Source: Streptomyces sp. NBC_01669 (GTDB lineage: Bacteria > Actinomycetota > Actinomycetes > Streptomycetales > Streptomycetaceae). From it: a stretch of 64,000 nt of DNA. Under the pieces are notes generated by a model. That model saw only the letters and a list, made by a program, of their open reading frames with translations, was not told the DNA's origin and searched no databases. The number at the start of each line of letters is the position of its first letter. Position 1 is the stretch's first letter. The position numbers and the translations under genes are program-made. The stretch lies in assembly GCF_026339735.1 (NCBI RefSeq), contig NZ_JAPEQG010000001.1:930001-994000 (forward strand), written 5' to 3'. Of the stretch, positions 10,880-20,760 are shown piece by piece.

Positions 10880-11557
10880 TCAGGACGCGTCCGCGGCATC
10901 GGGCCTGGTGGTGCCGCCGACCACCAGAATGTAGCCGCTGACGATCAGGGACCAGGCCGGGAAGACCAGCTCCGCCCAGGCGATGTCGGGCGCCACGAAG
11001 AGCAGCGCCAGGGCGACGAGGAGGCCCAGAAGGGTGAGCCACCGCGGAAAGACCCCGAGGCGATGCCCCAAGGTCGATGTCGTGAGCGTGAACACCGCAG
11101 CCATCCGCATCGCGTAGTCCGTCAGCATCGTGTACGCGAAGTGGCGGCCGAAGTCCCAGGACGGCAGCCCCGGGTCGTTCCCGGACGGGACTCCGACGGA
11201 CAGCACGCCTGCTGCGGCCGCGGCCGCCCCGAACAACGAGGCCACGAAGATCAGCCCGCTGCCCAGAAAGACGGTGGCGACGAACTTGTCCTCCGCTTCC
11301 CCGACGTGGGAGCGCAACACGCCCACGAACCACAGAAAGAAGATGCCCGCGAAGGGGACGAGGGCGAGCGCCGTCCTTACCGCGTTCCGGCGCGAGGAAT
11401 CGTTGAATCCTTCAGCGGTGACCGCGCCCTCGTCCGCGGGGATCGCCAGCCGGATCAGGATGATGGCGGCCGCGAGCAGCACCGCGAAAACAACTCCGGC
11501 CAGCCCGGCCGCCCGCGGAGTCTGCAGCGCCTGCCCCTTCCTCCCTTGTGGCTCCAT
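10880..11557 (-). CDS. Six-span membrane protein, function unknown
   Basis: A 225-residue integral membrane protein with about six hydrophobic spans, the first being VVFAVLLAAAIILIRLAI and the last PAWSLIVSGYILVV. A soluble N-terminus of about 18 residues precedes span 1. No catalytic motif is visible and I cannot name the family. ATG 11557 is preceded by GAGAGGAAG; the furthest in-frame start (11599) adds an unlikely basic stretch. A 21-bp tandem repeat lies 145-185 bases upstream of its start. Confidence 0.75.
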   Translation of the reverse strand: MEPQGRKGQALQTPRAAGLAGVVFAVLLAAAIILIRLAIPADEGAVTAEGFNDSSRRNAVRTALALVPFAGIFFLWFVGVLRSHVGEAEDKFVATVFLGSGLIFVASLFGAAAAAAGVLSVGVPSGNDPGLPSWDFGRHFAYTMLTDYAMRMAAVFTLTTSTLGHRLGVFPRWLTLLGLLVALALLFVAPDIAWAELVFPAWSLIVSGYILVVGGTTRPDAADAS

Positions 11558-11701
11558 GAGCGCTCGCTTCCTCTCCCGGGGGGACCCTGGGACCAGCAAG
11601 CAGCCGCCTGCCCGGACGCGCCACCGGAAGGCGGCCGAACGGCATACATCGGCGGACTCTTCGACAGTGCGTGAGCCGAGCGGGAGATGCGCACGCGTCG
11701 G

Positions 11702-11743
11702 TCGGACCGGCAGTGCGTACGTTCGGACGGACAGTGCGTACGT
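11702..11743. repeat. 21-bp tandem repeat upstream of membrane-protein gene
   Basis: Two abutting 21-base units, TCGGACCGGCAGTGCGTACG(T) and a copy with two differences. The unit length equals two helical turns, so a protein binding both would sit on one DNA face. The pair lies between the DUF5988 stop and the next minus-strand gene, where a regulatory site is plausible. Confidence 0.7.
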
Positions 11744-11782
11744 ATCGGGCGAGCGGGCGGGAAGCCCGTACCGGTGTGGCGC

Positions 11783-11989
11783 CTACCCCGGGATTTCCGT
11801 GCGTTCCCACCATTCATAGATGGGCAATTGACCCTCGGCGGTCTCCTGGTGACGCGTCGTTGCCTTGAAGTGCTCGTACCCACCGCGGAACGGGATCTTG
11901 AGGTCCGGCACGGGTGTGGTGAGGGGAACGATACGGTCGGGAAGGTCGTCGGGGCCGCCCTCAAGGACTGCCTTCGTTGCATTGGTCAT
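11783..11989 (-). CDS. DUF5988 family small protein
   Basis: A 68-residue protein resembling DUF5988, a small actinomycete family of unknown function. Characteristic pieces are KAVLEGGPDDLPDRIV at the start, FRGGYEHFKAT in the middle and PIYEWWERTEI near the end. ATG 11989 follows GGGGAGAC. The family commonly sits near regulatory or secondary-metabolism genes, but nothing here fixes a role. Confidence 0.72.
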   Translation of the reverse strand: MTNATKAVLEGGPDDLPDRIVPLTTPVPDLKIPFRGGYEHFKATTRHQETAEGQLPIYEWWERTEIPG

Positions 11990-12150
11990 GCCGAAAGTCT
12001 CCCCGGACAGGGGTCCGGCTTCTCCGTGACGCGCCGAAAGGCCCGCTCCACGTCCCCTACCGGCATCTCCGCAACAGCCCCGGGTGGCAGGGAGGGACCC
12101 GGTGGCGCCCGGAGGACGGGCCCGGTCGCCGGTCTCGCCGAGGACGCACG

Positions 12151-13242
12151 TCACGCAAACGGGCGGTGCAGGGCCAGAAGCGCCTGGTCGTCCTGGCGTC
12201 TGCCGCCCGCATGACGTCGTACGTCGCGGATCAGTGCGTCGAGGGTCTGTGACGGCGTGGCGGATGTTCCGGTGCGCGTGCCACACCGGAGCAGGATGGG
12301 CAATCGGGTGGCGGCGTCGTAGAACGTGCCGGTGGCATCCCTGGATTCGGTGATTCCGTCCGTGTAGCAGAGCAGGGTCGAGCCGGGCGGGAACGAGAAG
12401 CTGTCGATGGGGACGACCCAGTCCCCCAGCGTGATCATCCCGAGGGGTGGCGCCTCCTGCGAGGGTTCGAGGACCGTGGCCGTCCCCTGCGGGTCGAGAA
12501 GCAGCGGCGGTGGATGGCCACGGTTCACCACTCGCACGACATTCAGATCGGTGGAGAACTCCGCGACCAGAGCGGTGGTGAAGCCCTCCTGCTGTTCCAG
12601 GCCCCCGCGCCGTCCTCCCTCGCGCACCAGCGCACGCTCCAGCGCGCGCACGAGCTGACCGAGGTCCTCGGCCTCGTCCGCGGCGTACCGGAAGGCGCCG
12701 ATGTCGGCGCAGACGGCGTTCACCGCGCCCAGCCCCTTGCCGCGCACGTCCCCGACCATGAGGCGGGTGCCGTGCGGGGTGCTCTGCACGACGTACAGAT
12801 CCCCGCCGATCATGGCCTCGTTCTCGGCGGGCACATAGCGTGCGGCGATCTCCAGACCGTCCAGCCGTGACGGTGGGTGGGGCAGAACGGCGCGCTGTGC
12901 CACGGCCGCGATGTGGAGTGCACGCCTGGTTCTGGCGTTCTGACGGTGCAGAGTGCGGTTGATGAGGACGGCGAGCACGGTGACGGCGAGGAGAGTGACC
13001 TGGTTGGCGACGCCGCGGTGCCAGCCGAAGGTGCCGTCGACCCTCGCCAGTCCGGCGTGTACCGCCATCGACACGAGGCCCACGGCGACAATGCCCCCGG
13101 GCATCAGAAGCGGGGCGGCCGAGACCGGCGCTGCCATCAGCAGCGGGGCGGACGTCACATTGGGCGGTGTCGCCAGGTCGGTCACCACGGCCAGCACGAT
13201 GACACCGAAAGGGATCCACGGGGCTCTCCTCTGCTGCACCAC
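12151..13242 (-). CDS. Membrane-anchored PP2C (SpoIIE-type) phosphatase
   Basis: About 363 residues. The N-terminal 120 contain three or four membrane spans (for example TLLAVTVLAVLINRTL). The rest is a PP2C/SpoIIE domain: metal-site aspartates in MIGGDLYV and VGDVRGKGLGAV, VNRGHPPPLLL and LLCYTDGITESRD. Such proteins dephosphorylate anti-sigma-antagonist proteins in streptomycete stress networks; the partner is unknown here. The start is a tandem GTG at 13240-13242 behind a GGGGGAG run; it is chosen because it just precedes the first span. Confidence 0.85.
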   Translation of the reverse strand: MVQQRRAPWIPFGVIVLAVVTDLATPPNVTSAPLLMAAPVSAAPLLMPGGIVAVGLVSMAVHAGLARVDGTFGWHRGVANQVTLLAVTVLAVLINRTLHRQNARTRRALHIAAVAQRAVLPHPPSRLDGLEIAARYVPAENEAMIGGDLYVVQSTPHGTRLMVGDVRGKGLGAVNAVCADIGAFRYAADEAEDLGQLVRALERALVREGGRRGGLEQQEGFTTALVAEFSTDLNVVRVVNRGHPPPLLLDPQGTATVLEPSQEAPPLGMITLGDWVVPIDSFSFPPGSTLLCYTDGITESRDATGTFYDAATRLPILLRCGTRTGTSATPSQTLDALIRDVRRHAGGRRQDDQALLALHRPFA

Positions 13243-13563
13243 TCCCCCACGTTCCACGGAAGGCGCGCGCGCCGCATCCCGGACGGCGCGAAATGTGTCC
13301 CGTGCACGAGGGCCATGGCCACCTCCGGACGGTCCGGCCAACCGGGGGATCCGCAGGCGCCCGCGTGCGGACGTACGTACGCTGAGACAGCCAAGTCCCG
13401 TACCCCCTGGGCTGCGGGTGCAAGGGGACGGCCCGCCACTGGCCCCGGCCGGTAAACCGGGCCGGCCGGGCGCATGGAGCCGGCTCACGCGCCCCGTGAC
13501 CGGTGGACCGCCGCAGAGACCAGGACGGGCACCTCGATCAGTACCCTCGCGCAGGAGGACCTC
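13243..13563. other. Divergent promoter gap, PP2C / DUF427
   Basis: About 320 bases between divergent starts. A GC-rich inverted repeat (GGCCCCGGCCGG and CCGGGCCGGCC around TAAA) lies near 13440-13470. I see no gene. Confidence 0.5.
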
Positions 13564-14379
13564 GTGACCACTCCACCCGCCCCTGCCGTCGAGCGCCGTC
13601 ACCCGGTACCGGACGCCGTCCTCACCTGGGAGCCGAGCGAGCGCCGGGTGCGCGGGAAGAAGGGCACGACCGTCGTCGTCGACAGCCGCCGACCGGTCCT
13701 CGTGTGGGAACCCGGCCGTGCCGTGCCGCTCTACGCCTTCCCTCGGGACGACGTCCGCACCGATCTGCTCCGCCCGGCGGCCGACCCCGACGTGGGTGCG
13801 CACTCCGGCTCCACGGTCTTCTACGACCTCGTCGTGGAGGGCGTCGCGGAGCCCAACGCCGCATGGACCTTTCCGGGCGCCGAGCTCGCCGGACACATCG
13901 CCTTCGAGTGGTTCGGACGCGTCGGCGTGGGCCCTGATCACTGGTACGAGGAGGACGAAGAGATCTTTGTCCATCCCCGCGACCCCTACTCGCGCGTGGA
14001 CGCGCTCCGCAGCTCTCGGCACGTGCAGATCGAGATCGACGGAACTCTGGTCGCGGACACCCGCAGCCCGGTGCTTCTCTTCGAGACACGACTGCCTGTC
14101 CGCTACTACATCCCCCGCGAGGACGTCCGCCTCGATCTGTTCACCCCGACCGGCCTGCGTACGGGATGCCCGTACAAGGGGACGGCCGAGTACTGGTCCC
14201 TGACCGACACGGACAGCGACGCACCGACGCATGTGGCATGGAGCTACCCCGACCCCATCCCGGCCGCGGGGGCGGTCAAGGACCTCATCGCGTTCTACAA
14301 CGAAGCCGTCGACATCATCGTGGACGGCGAGCAGATGGAACGCCCGGCCACCGGCTTCACCCGGCGTCCGGGCCCGTGA
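13564..14379 (+). CDS. Tandem DUF427 protein
   Basis: A 271-residue protein with two DUF427 repeats. The first spans about 25-115 (VVVDSRRPVLVWEPGRAVPL then PRDDV) and the second about 150-255 (TLVADTRSPVLLFETRLPV then YYIPREDVRLDL, ending near TGCPYKGTAEYW). Function of the family is unknown; it is common in actinobacteria as a small beta-rich fold. GTG 13564 follows AGGAGG five bases away, an ideal site, whereas the upstream ATG at 13474 has none. Confidence 0.88.
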   Translation: MTTPPAPAVERRHPVPDAVLTWEPSERRVRGKKGTTVVVDSRRPVLVWEPGRAVPLYAFPRDDVRTDLLRPAADPDVGAHSGSTVFYDLVVEGVAEPNAAWTFPGAELAGHIAFEWFGRVGVGPDHWYEEDEEIFVHPRDPYSRVDALRSSRHVQIEIDGTLVADTRSPVLLFETRLPVRYYIPREDVRLDLFTPTGLRTGCPYKGTAEYWSLTDTDSDAPTHVAWSYPDPIPAAGAVKDLIAFYNEAVDIIVDGEQMERPATGFTRRPGP

Positions 14380-14544
14380 GGACGCGTCGCATCGGGCTCG
14401 TGCGAGCCCGGTGCGGCGTCGTCGCCCCGGAGCCGGTGCCCGCGCACGGCTCGTACGCATCCTCCAACGGCAGCGGGCACGGGAATGGGATGCAAGGGAT
14501 CATCGTCGGGCGTCCGCGCGATCCGCAGGAGCACGGCGGCGTGG

Positions 14545-14739
14545 TCAGGGCTGCGGCGGCCGGTCCTGACCCTGCTCCGAACCGAACTCGTCCTTGAGCT
14601 TGTCCTGGGCCGTGTCGACCTGGCCGGTGTACTTGCCCTGCGTCTTGGTGTCGATGGCGTCACCCGCCTTGTCGATGCCCTTTCCCGCCTGGTCCTCGTG
14701 ACCCTTCAGCATGTGCTTGATCTTGTCCATCATGGACAT
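14545..14739 (-). CDS. CsbD-like small acidic stress protein
   Basis: A 64-residue hydrophilic protein. KGHEDQAGKGIDKAGDAID and KYTGQVDTAQDKLKDEF match the CsbD-like / Rv0909-type small proteins that databases sometimes label antitoxin. No toxin gene adjoins it, so I prefer stress protein. ATG 14739 follows AGGAGG. Confidence 0.75.
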   Translation of the reverse strand: MSMMDKIKHMLKGHEDQAGKGIDKAGDAIDTKTQGKYTGQVDTAQDKLKDEFGSEQGQDRPPQP

Positions 14740-14833
14740 GGGTGGTCCTCCTCAGCGAGTCGCCCCCACCTCTCCAGGGTCGCCACACGACGCCGCTCTC
14801 GCATCCGCGCGAGCGGTCCGCAGAACCGTCGGA

Positions 14834-15952
14834 TCAGCAGATCCGCGGCAGCTGCTCCCCGATCGGCAGGTCGACCACACGCGTCCCACCGAGCCCGGTG
14901 CGGGCCACGACCATGCCGGGATGCGCCTCCACGGCCTCGCCGATCACGGTCGCCTCCGCTCCCAGCGGATGCGCCCGCATCGCCTCCAGAACGGCTTCGG
15001 CGTGCTCGCGGGGGACGAACGCGACGAGTTTTCCCTCGTTGGCCACGTATAGCGGGTCCAGGCCCAGGACGGCGCAGGCATTGGCCACGGCCGGCGGGAC
15101 CGGAACGTTGCGCTCCTGAATGACGACACCGGTGCCCGAGGCCACCGCGATCTCATTGAGTGCCGCGGCCAGTCCGCCACGTGTGGGATCGCGCAGGACA
15201 TGGAGGTCGGGGGTGACCGCGAGCATGGTCTCCACCAACCCGCCCAGGGCCGCGCAGTCGCTCTCGATCTCCACGCCGAACTCGAGGCCCTCGCGCACAC
15301 TCATGATCGCCACGCCGTGCACGCCGATCGCACCGCTGGCGATCACGACGTCGCCGGGGACCACTCGCTGGGGACGCAGATCGACGCCGGCCGGGACGAG
15401 GCCGATCCCGGCGGTGTTGATGAAGATTCCGTCGCCGTGACCGGCGTCCACGACCTTGGTGTCACCGGTCGCCACCTCGACGCCCGCTCTGCGCGCCGCT
15501 GCGCCCAGCGCGTTGGCCACGCGCGCGACGACCGAGAGCTCGACGCCCTCCTCCAGGATGAAACCGCAGGAGAGGTAGGCGGCCCTGGCACCGCTCATGG
15601 CCAGGTCATTGACCGTGCCGTTGACCGCGAGGTCACCGATGCTGCCGCCGGGGAAGAACAGCGGCCGCACGACGTACGAGTCCGTGGAGAAGGCCAGCCG
15701 GGCGCCGCCCAGCGACACCACGGCGGAGTCGGCCAGTTGCGCGAGCACGTCGCCCCCGTAGGCGGGCGCGAAGACGTGCTGGACCAGTTCGGCCGAGAGT
15801 GCGCCACCGCCGCCGTGGCCCATGACCACCCGCGGCTGGTCGCGCAGGGGTGCGGGGCAGGTCCATGCCGTGAGGTCGAGTACGGGCGCCTCGCCGGGGA
15901 CGCCCGCGGTGGCGGTGACAGTGGCGTTCAGTGCTTCGGTGGTCTCAGGCAA
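14834..15952 (-). CDS. hypE: HypE, hydrogenase cyanide-ligand synthase
   Basis: A 372-residue HypE of the PurM/AIR-synthase fold. It dehydrates the thiocarboxamide made on its own C-terminal cysteine (with HypF) to thiocyanate, the CN source for the NiFe active site. The protein ends in the diagnostic PRIC tail with that cysteine intact; the glycine-rich MGHGGGGA near residue 45 is the nucleotide region. The likely start is TTG 15952, with GGGAG upstream, overlapping the hypD stop by eight bases; no ATG is near. Confidence 0.93.
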   Translation of the reverse strand: MPETTEALNATVTATAGVPGEAPVLDLTAWTCPAPLRDQPRVVMGHGGGGALSAELVQHVFAPAYGGDVLAQLADSAVVSLGGARLAFSTDSYVVRPLFFPGGSIGDLAVNGTVNDLAMSGARAAYLSCGFILEEGVELSVVARVANALGAAARRAGVEVATGDTKVVDAGHGDGIFINTAGIGLVPAGVDLRPQRVVPGDVVIASGAIGVHGVAIMSVREGLEFGVEIESDCAALGGLVETMLAVTPDLHVLRDPTRGGLAAALNEIAVASGTGVVIQERNVPVPPAVANACAVLGLDPLYVANEGKLVAFVPREHAEAVLEAMRAHPLGAEATVIGEAVEAHPGMVVARTGLGGTRVVDLPIGEQLPRIC

Positions 15953-17069
15953 CGGGGCTCGTCTCCCTGGGTGCGGTCCTGATGTCCAGGCGCCGGTAGA
16001 GGTAGTACGCGGCGCAGGCGCCCTCGCTGGAGACCATGGTGGCCCCGAGCGGGTTGCGCGGGGTGCAGGTGGTGCCGAACGCCTCGCACTCGTGGGGCTT
16101 CAGCAGTCCTTGCAGGACCTCACCGCTGCGGCATTCGGCGGGCTCCTCGGTGGCGATGCCGGTGACGGAGAAGCGGTACTCGGCGTCGTAGTCCCGGTAG
16201 CGGGTGGAGAGCCGCCAGCCGCTGTCGGGGATGGTGCCGATGCCGCGCCAGGCGCGGTCGGTGACTTCGAAGACGTCCTCCAGCATGGTGAGCGCCGCGG
16301 GGTTCCCGTCCGGGTGCACGGCGCGGGGGTACGCGTTCTCCACAGTGTGCTCACCGCGCTCCAGCTGCAGGACGGTCCGCCGTACGCCTTCGAGGATGTC
16401 CAGCGGCTCGAAACCGGTGACCACAATGGGGACCTGGAACCGTTCGGCCAGCTCCGGGTATTCCCGCATGCCCATCACGCTGCACACGTGGCCGGCGGCG
16501 AGGAACCCCTGCACCCGGCAGCTCGGGGACTGCATGATCGCCTCGATGGCCGGGGGGACCCGCACATGGGACACCAGCAGGCTGAAGTTGGGAATGCCGA
16601 GCCTGCGCGCCTGATACACCGTCATGGCGTTGGGCGGTGCGGTGGTCTCGAATCCGATCCCGAAGAAGACCACCTCACGGTCGGGGTTCTGCTGGGCGAC
16701 CTTCAGTGCGTCGAGCGGCGAGTACACGATCCGCACGTCGCCGCCCTCGCTGCGGACCCGGAACAGGTCACGGCCGGTTCCGGGGACCCGAAGCATGTCC
16801 CCGAACGAGCAGAAGATCACCTCGGGGCGGGAGGCGATCTCCAGCGCCTTGTCGATGACCTCCAGTGGCGTGACGCAGACGGGACAGCCCGGACCATGGA
16901 TCAGTTCGACCTGCTCCGGCAGGAGTTGGTCGATGCCGTGCCGGATGATGGTGTGCGTCTGTCCGCCGCAGACCTCCATCAGCGCCCACGGACGGGTCAC
17001 GATGGAGTGGATGTCGTCGAGCAGCCGACGCGCCAGGTCCGGGTTCTGGAACTCTTCGATGTACTTCAC
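15945..17069 (-). CDS. hypD: HypD, Fe(CN)2CO assembly protein
   Basis: A 374-residue HypD, the iron-sulfur scaffold that with HypC builds the Fe(CN)2CO group. Conserved motifs are [31 protein letters not shown] and the C-terminal cysteines in [24 protein letters not shown] 17069 follows AGGAGG and overlaps the hypC stop in a GTGA, so the two are translationally coupled. Confidence 0.94.
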   Translation of the reverse strand: MKYIEEFQNPDLARRLLDDIHSIVTRPWALMEVCGGQTHTIIRHGIDQLLPEQVELIHGPGCPVCVTPLEVIDKALEIASRPEVIFCSFGDMLRVPGTGRDLFRVRSEGGDVRIVYSPLDALKVAQQNPDREVVFFGIGFETTAPPNAMTVYQARRLGIPNFSLLVSHVRVPPAIEAIMQSPSCRVQGFLAAGHVCSVMGMREYPELAERFQVPIVVTGFEPLDILEGVRRTVLQLERGEHTVENAYPRAVHPDGNPAALTMLEDVFEVTDRAWRGIGTIPDSGWRLSTRYRDYDAEYRFSVTGIATEEPAECRSGEVLQGLLKPHECEAFGTTCTPRNPLGATMVSSEGACAAYYLYRRLDIRTAPRETSPVA

Positions 17070-17386
17070 TGCTGAACCTCCTGCGGTACGTCGGCTCCGC
17101 CGGTCGGGGACGTTCCGCCGGCCTCTGCGGCCAGTTCCCACGGATCTCCGAACTCCTTCTGGAGCAGACCGAGTTCGGCGAAGAGGTCGAGCGTCTTCCG
17201 TGCCGACTCCTCGTCGAGACGCTGCAGGGCGAACCCCACATGGACAATGGCGTATTCACCGACCTGGAGGTCCGGCAGATATTCCAGGCACACTTCCTTG
17301 ACCACACCGCCGAAGTCGACGGTGGCCATCCGGGTACCGTCACGTTCCTCGATGTCCATCACTCTGCCGGGTACCGCCAAGCACAT
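17066..17386 (-). CDS. hypC: HypC/HupF hydrogenase assembly chaperone
   Basis: A 106-residue HypC. It begins MCLAVPGRV, whose Cys2 (after Met removal, the N-terminal residue) holds the iron unit and contacts the large-subunit precursor. The middle [21 protein letters not shown] is the usual beta-barrel. It is a little longer than E. coli HypC, with a low-complexity tail rich in Gly and Pro. ATG 17386 has AAGGAG. Confidence 0.94.
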   Translation of the reverse strand: MCLAVPGRVMDIEERDGTRMATVDFGGVVKEVCLEYLPDLQVGEYAIVHVGFALQRLDEESARKTLDLFAELGLLQKEFGDPWELAAEAGGTSPTGGADVPQEVQQ

Positions 17387-17434
17387 GGCTGCTCCTTGCT
17401 GTGGGGGCGTTGCCCGGCTCTGCCGGGCAGGACG

Positions 17435-19840
17435 TCAGTCGGCGGCGCCGGTGTGGGCCGCTCCTGTGCGGGCGGCCACCATGAGCTGGCCGAGCGCCAG
17501 TCCGCCGTCGTTCGGGGGGACTTCCCGGTGGCGCAGGACGGTGAAGTCGTTCTCGCTCAGCGTCCTGGCGCACAGGGAGGAGAGAAGGGTGTTGGCGAAC
17601 ACACCTCCGGTCAGGGCGACTTCGCGCAGGCCGTGCTTTTCGCGGGCCGCGGTGCACACGTGGAGCACGAGGTTCGCGACGGCCGCGTGGAAGCGTGCGG
17701 CGACAAGGGTCGACGCCGTACCGGCGCGCACGTCGTCGACGACGGCTGCCAGTACCGGCGACGGGTCCATGATCAACTGCTGGCCTTCGGCCGTGCCCGC
17801 CGGGCGCAGCGCGAAGCCGTAACCGGGTCCGGGGTCCGCGGCGGCGCCGACCGCGGCGGCCTCCAGCTCGACGGCGGCCTGGGCTTCGTACCCGGCCCGG
17901 TGGCAGACGCCCCCCAGCGAGGAGACGGCGTCGAACAGCCGGCCCATGCTGGAGGTGGGGACGCAGTTGAGGTTCCGCTCCAACTGCCGCAGCAGCACGC
18001 GCCGTTCGTCCGGCGGGCAGGCTGCCGTGCAGGGCAGGTCGTCCGTCCGGCCGATGCCTGCCGCGTAGAGATGAGCGAGCGCCATCCGGTAGGGCCGGTG
18101 CACGGTGGCGTCGCCGCCGGGCAGCGGAACGTACGCGAGGTGCGCGAAGCGGTGGTACGTCTCGTAGTCGGCCAGCATGATCTCGCCGCCCCACACCGCG
18201 CCGTCGTCCCCGTAACCGGTGCCGTCGAACGCGACACCGATCACTCGGCGGCTGCCGTCCCTTCCGTGCTCGGCCATCGCGGCCGCGATATGCGCGTGGT
18301 GGTGCTGTACGCGGACGACCGGCCGGCCGTCGGCCCGGCGCAGGGCCCACTGGGCGGTGCGGTAGCGGGGATGCCGGTCGGTGGCCAGGATGCCGGGCCG
18401 CACTCCGGTGATGGTCTCCACGTGCTGTTCGGCGCGTTCGAAGGCGTGCTGGGTGGCGAGGTCGTCCATGTCGCCGACATGGGCGGACAGCCAGGCCCTG
18501 TGGTCCTCGGCGAGGCAGAAGGTGTTCTTCAGGTCGCCGCCGGTGGCGAGGGTCGCCGGTACCGGGTGCGGCAGGGCGAGCGGCAGCGGGGCGTAGCCGC
18601 GTGAGCGCCGTACGATCAGCCGCTCCCCGTCGCAGACGCGCACGACGGAGTCGTCGCACGGCACATGGATCGGGCGGTCGTGCGTGAGCCAGGCGTCGGC
18701 GAGGTGGGCCAGTCGCTCCAGTGCCTCGTCGTCGTCCGTGACGATCGGTTCACCGGCCACGTTGCCGCTGGTCATGACCAGAAGGCGCGGTCCCGGCGGG
18801 TCACCGGGCAGGCCCAGCAGGAGGTGGTGCAGCGGGGTGTACGGGAGCATGACCCCGAGGTCGGGGCTGCCCGGGGCAACCGCGTCGGACGGCCATGGGG
18901 TGCCGGGGCCCGGGCGGGCGTCGGTGCGGCGTCGCAACAGGACGACGGGCCGGACAGCGCCGATGAGCAGAGCCCGCTCCTCGGCGCCCAGCTGCACGAG
19001 GTGCGCGATGTCGTCGACGCCGCGGGCCATCATGGCGAACGGCTTGTCGCCGCGCGCCTTGCGGCGGCGCAGCAGGGACACCGCCGCGGAGTTCTCGGCA
19101 TCGCACGCGAGGTGGTAGCCGCCGAGTCCCTTGATCGCGAGGACAGCGCCGTCGGACAGCAGTCGGCGGGCCTCCACGACCGGGTCGCGTCCGGTTGCGG
19201 GCTGTGCGGGCAGTGCGCGGTCCGGCTGCCCGACGAGCAGTCGCAGCCGGGGGCCGCAGTCGGGGCAGGCGACCGGCTGTGCGTGGAAGCGCCGGTCGGC
19301 CGGATCGGCGTACTCGCGGGCGCAGTCGGCGCACATGGGGAAGCCGGCCATGGTCGTGTGCGCGCGGTCGTACGGCAGGCCGGTGACGATGGTGAAGCGG
19401 GGCCCGCAGTGCGTACAGGTGATGAAGGGGTGCCGGTGGCGCCGGTCGGCCGGATCGGCCAGTTCGGTCAGGCAGTCGGCGCAGGTGGCCACGTCCGGGG
19501 AGACCAGGGTGCGGGCCGGTCCGCCGGTCCGGGAGTCCTCGATGCTGAAGCAGGATCCGCCGGCGGCGGGGACTTCCCTGTGGTCGACGGAGTCCACCAG
19601 GGCGAGCGGTGGGGCGTCCGCCGCGATCCGGTCGCAGAACAGGGCCACGGCGGCCGGGGCGCCCTCGACCTCGGCGACAACGCCTTCGGTGGTGTTGGTG
19701 ACGTGTCCGGCCAGCCCGAGCCCGGTGGCGCGGGCGTACAGGTAGGGCCGGAAGCCCACGCCCTGCACGACGCCGCGGACCACGACCCGCCGCCGCTGCA
19801 CGGCTCCGCCGACGGCGGTCCCGGGCTGTGGGGTCGTCAC
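17435..19840 (-). CDS. hypF: HypF carbamoyltransferase
   Basis: A full-length 801-residue HypF, which moves the carbamoyl group of carbamoyl phosphate to the HypE cysteine. Domains in order: acylphosphatase (VVRGVVQGVGFRPYLYAR, about 18-110), two zinc fingers (CADCLTELAD with CTHCGPR; CADCAREYAD with CPDCGPR), YrdC-like (KGLGGYHLACDAEN) and Kae1/TobZ-like (HHHAHIAAAM, FDGTGYGDDG, ALTGGVFAN). GTG 19840 overlaps the hypB stop (GTGA); no strong ribosome site, so coupling is likely. Confidence 0.94.
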   Translation of the reverse strand: MTTPQPGTAVGGAVQRRRVVVRGVVQGVGFRPYLYARATGLGLAGHVTNTTEGVVAEVEGAPAAVALFCDRIAADAPPLALVDSVDHREVPAAGGSCFSIEDSRTGGPARTLVSPDVATCADCLTELADPADRRHRHPFITCTHCGPRFTIVTGLPYDRAHTTMAGFPMCADCAREYADPADRRFHAQPVACPDCGPRLRLLVGQPDRALPAQPATGRDPVVEARRLLSDGAVLAIKGLGGYHLACDAENSAAVSLLRRRKARGDKPFAMMARGVDDIAHLVQLGAEERALLIGAVRPVVLLRRRTDARPGPGTPWPSDAVAPGSPDLGVMLPYTPLHHLLLGLPGDPPGPRLLVMTSGNVAGEPIVTDDDEALERLAHLADAWLTHDRPIHVPCDDSVVRVCDGERLIVRRSRGYAPLPLALPHPVPATLATGGDLKNTFCLAEDHRAWLSAHVGDMDDLATQHAFERAEQHVETITGVRPGILATDRHPRYRTAQWALRRADGRPVVRVQHHHAHIAAAMAEHGRDGSRRVIGVAFDGTGYGDDGAVWGGEIMLADYETYHRFAHLAYVPLPGGDATVHRPYRMALAHLYAAGIGRTDDLPCTAACPPDERRVLLRQLERNLNCVPTSSMGRLFDAVSSLGGVCHRAGYEAQAAVELEAAAVGAAADPGPGYGFALRPAGTAEGQQLIMDPSPVLAAVVDDVRAGTASTLVAARFHAAVANLVLHVCTAAREKHGLREVALTGGVFANTLLSSLCARTLSENDFTVLRHREVPPNDGGLALGQLMVAARTGAAHTGAAD

Positions 19841-20757
19841 GGGCGGTGCTGCGCCGCGGAGGCGGGTGCTGTCGTCACGACGAGCGGCTCGTCGGGGTGC
19901 GCGTGGGCGTGCGGACCGGTGTGCGGGTGATCGTGGGTTCCGAGGTCCGGATGCGTGTGCGTGTGCACGCCCGTATGCGTGTGGGTGTGGGTGTGCTGAC
20001 CTCCGTGCGTGCGGTGGTCCTGGTGGGTGTGCGTGTGCTGGTGGGTGTGCGTGTGCTGGTGGGACGGGTGCTGCCGGGCCATCACCGGTGTGTGGACCGG
20101 GGCGCCTTCCCCGGCGGCCAGGGCCCGGTCGAGCAGCATGCCCACCCCCTCACCGCGGCGGGCGGCGGTGAGCACCACGTCCACACCGGGGTTGACCTGC
20201 TGGACATGGGCACGGAATGCGGCCTCGTCGAACCCGACGGCCTGCGCAAGGTCGGTCTTGGTGACCACGACGAGCTGGGCCAGTCCGAACGCGGTGGGGT
20301 ACTTCAGCGGCTTGTCCTCGCCTTCCGTCACGGAGGCGAGGACGACCCTGAGCGTCTCCCCGAGGTCGTACGAGGCGGGGCAGACCAGGTTGCCGACGTT
20401 CTCGACGAAGAGGATCCGGGTCCCGTCGGGCAACCAGTCGTCGATGTGGCGGCCCAGCATCCCGGCCTCCAGATGGCAGAGTCCGTCGGTCAGCACCTGT
20501 TTGACCGGGGCTCCGGACCGGGCCAGGCGGACCGCGTCGTTCTCGGTGGCGAGGTCGGCGGTGAGCGCGGCGACCGGCACTCCCCTCGCCCAGGCCCGGC
20601 CGAGTTCGCGTTCCAGCAGTTCGGTCTTGCCGCTGCCGGGGCTGGAGAGCAGGTTGACGACGGTGGTGCCGCGCGCCGTGAGCCCGGCTCGCAGGCTGTG
20701 CGCCGTCGCGTCGTTCTTGGCGAGTACCGCCTGTTGCAGGTCGACTTCACGGCACAT
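19837..20757 (-). CDS. hypB: HypB nickel GTPase with His-rich C-terminal tail
   Basis: A 306-residue HypB, the SIMIBI GTPase that delivers nickel with HypA. P-loop SSPGSGKTELLE (about 38-49), switch FVENVGNLVCPASYDLGE and the guanine motif VTKTDLA are present. Residues from about 226 onward hold about two dozen histidines in HTHTH runs. His-rich nickel-storage stretches in HypB are normally N-terminal, before the GTPase, so the C-terminal position is unusual. The start, ATG 20757, lies three bases after the hypA stop. Confidence 0.95.
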   Translation of the reverse strand: MCREVDLQQAVLAKNDATAHSLRAGLTARGTTVVNLLSSPGSGKTELLERELGRAWARGVPVAALTADLATENDAVRLARSGAPVKQVLTDGLCHLEAGMLGRHIDDWLPDGTRILFVENVGNLVCPASYDLGETLRVVLASVTEGEDKPLKYPTAFGLAQLVVVTKTDLAQAVGFDEAAFRAHVQQVNPGVDVVLTAARRGEGVGMLLDRALAAGEGAPVHTPVMARQHPSHQHTHTHQHTHTHQDHRTHGGQHTHTHTHTGVHTHTHPDLGTHDHPHTGPHAHAHPDEPLVVTTAPASAAQHRP

Positions 20758-20760
20758 CGT

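Noticed and set aside
14545..14739. Antitoxin of a toxin-antitoxin pair
   Set aside because: No toxin-like gene overlaps or adjoins it; the sequence fits CsbD-like stress proteins.
19975..20075. GTGTGC-rich tandem stretch as a possible CRISPR or satellite
   Set aside because: It encodes the HTHTH tail of HypB in frame; no spacer-repeat structure.
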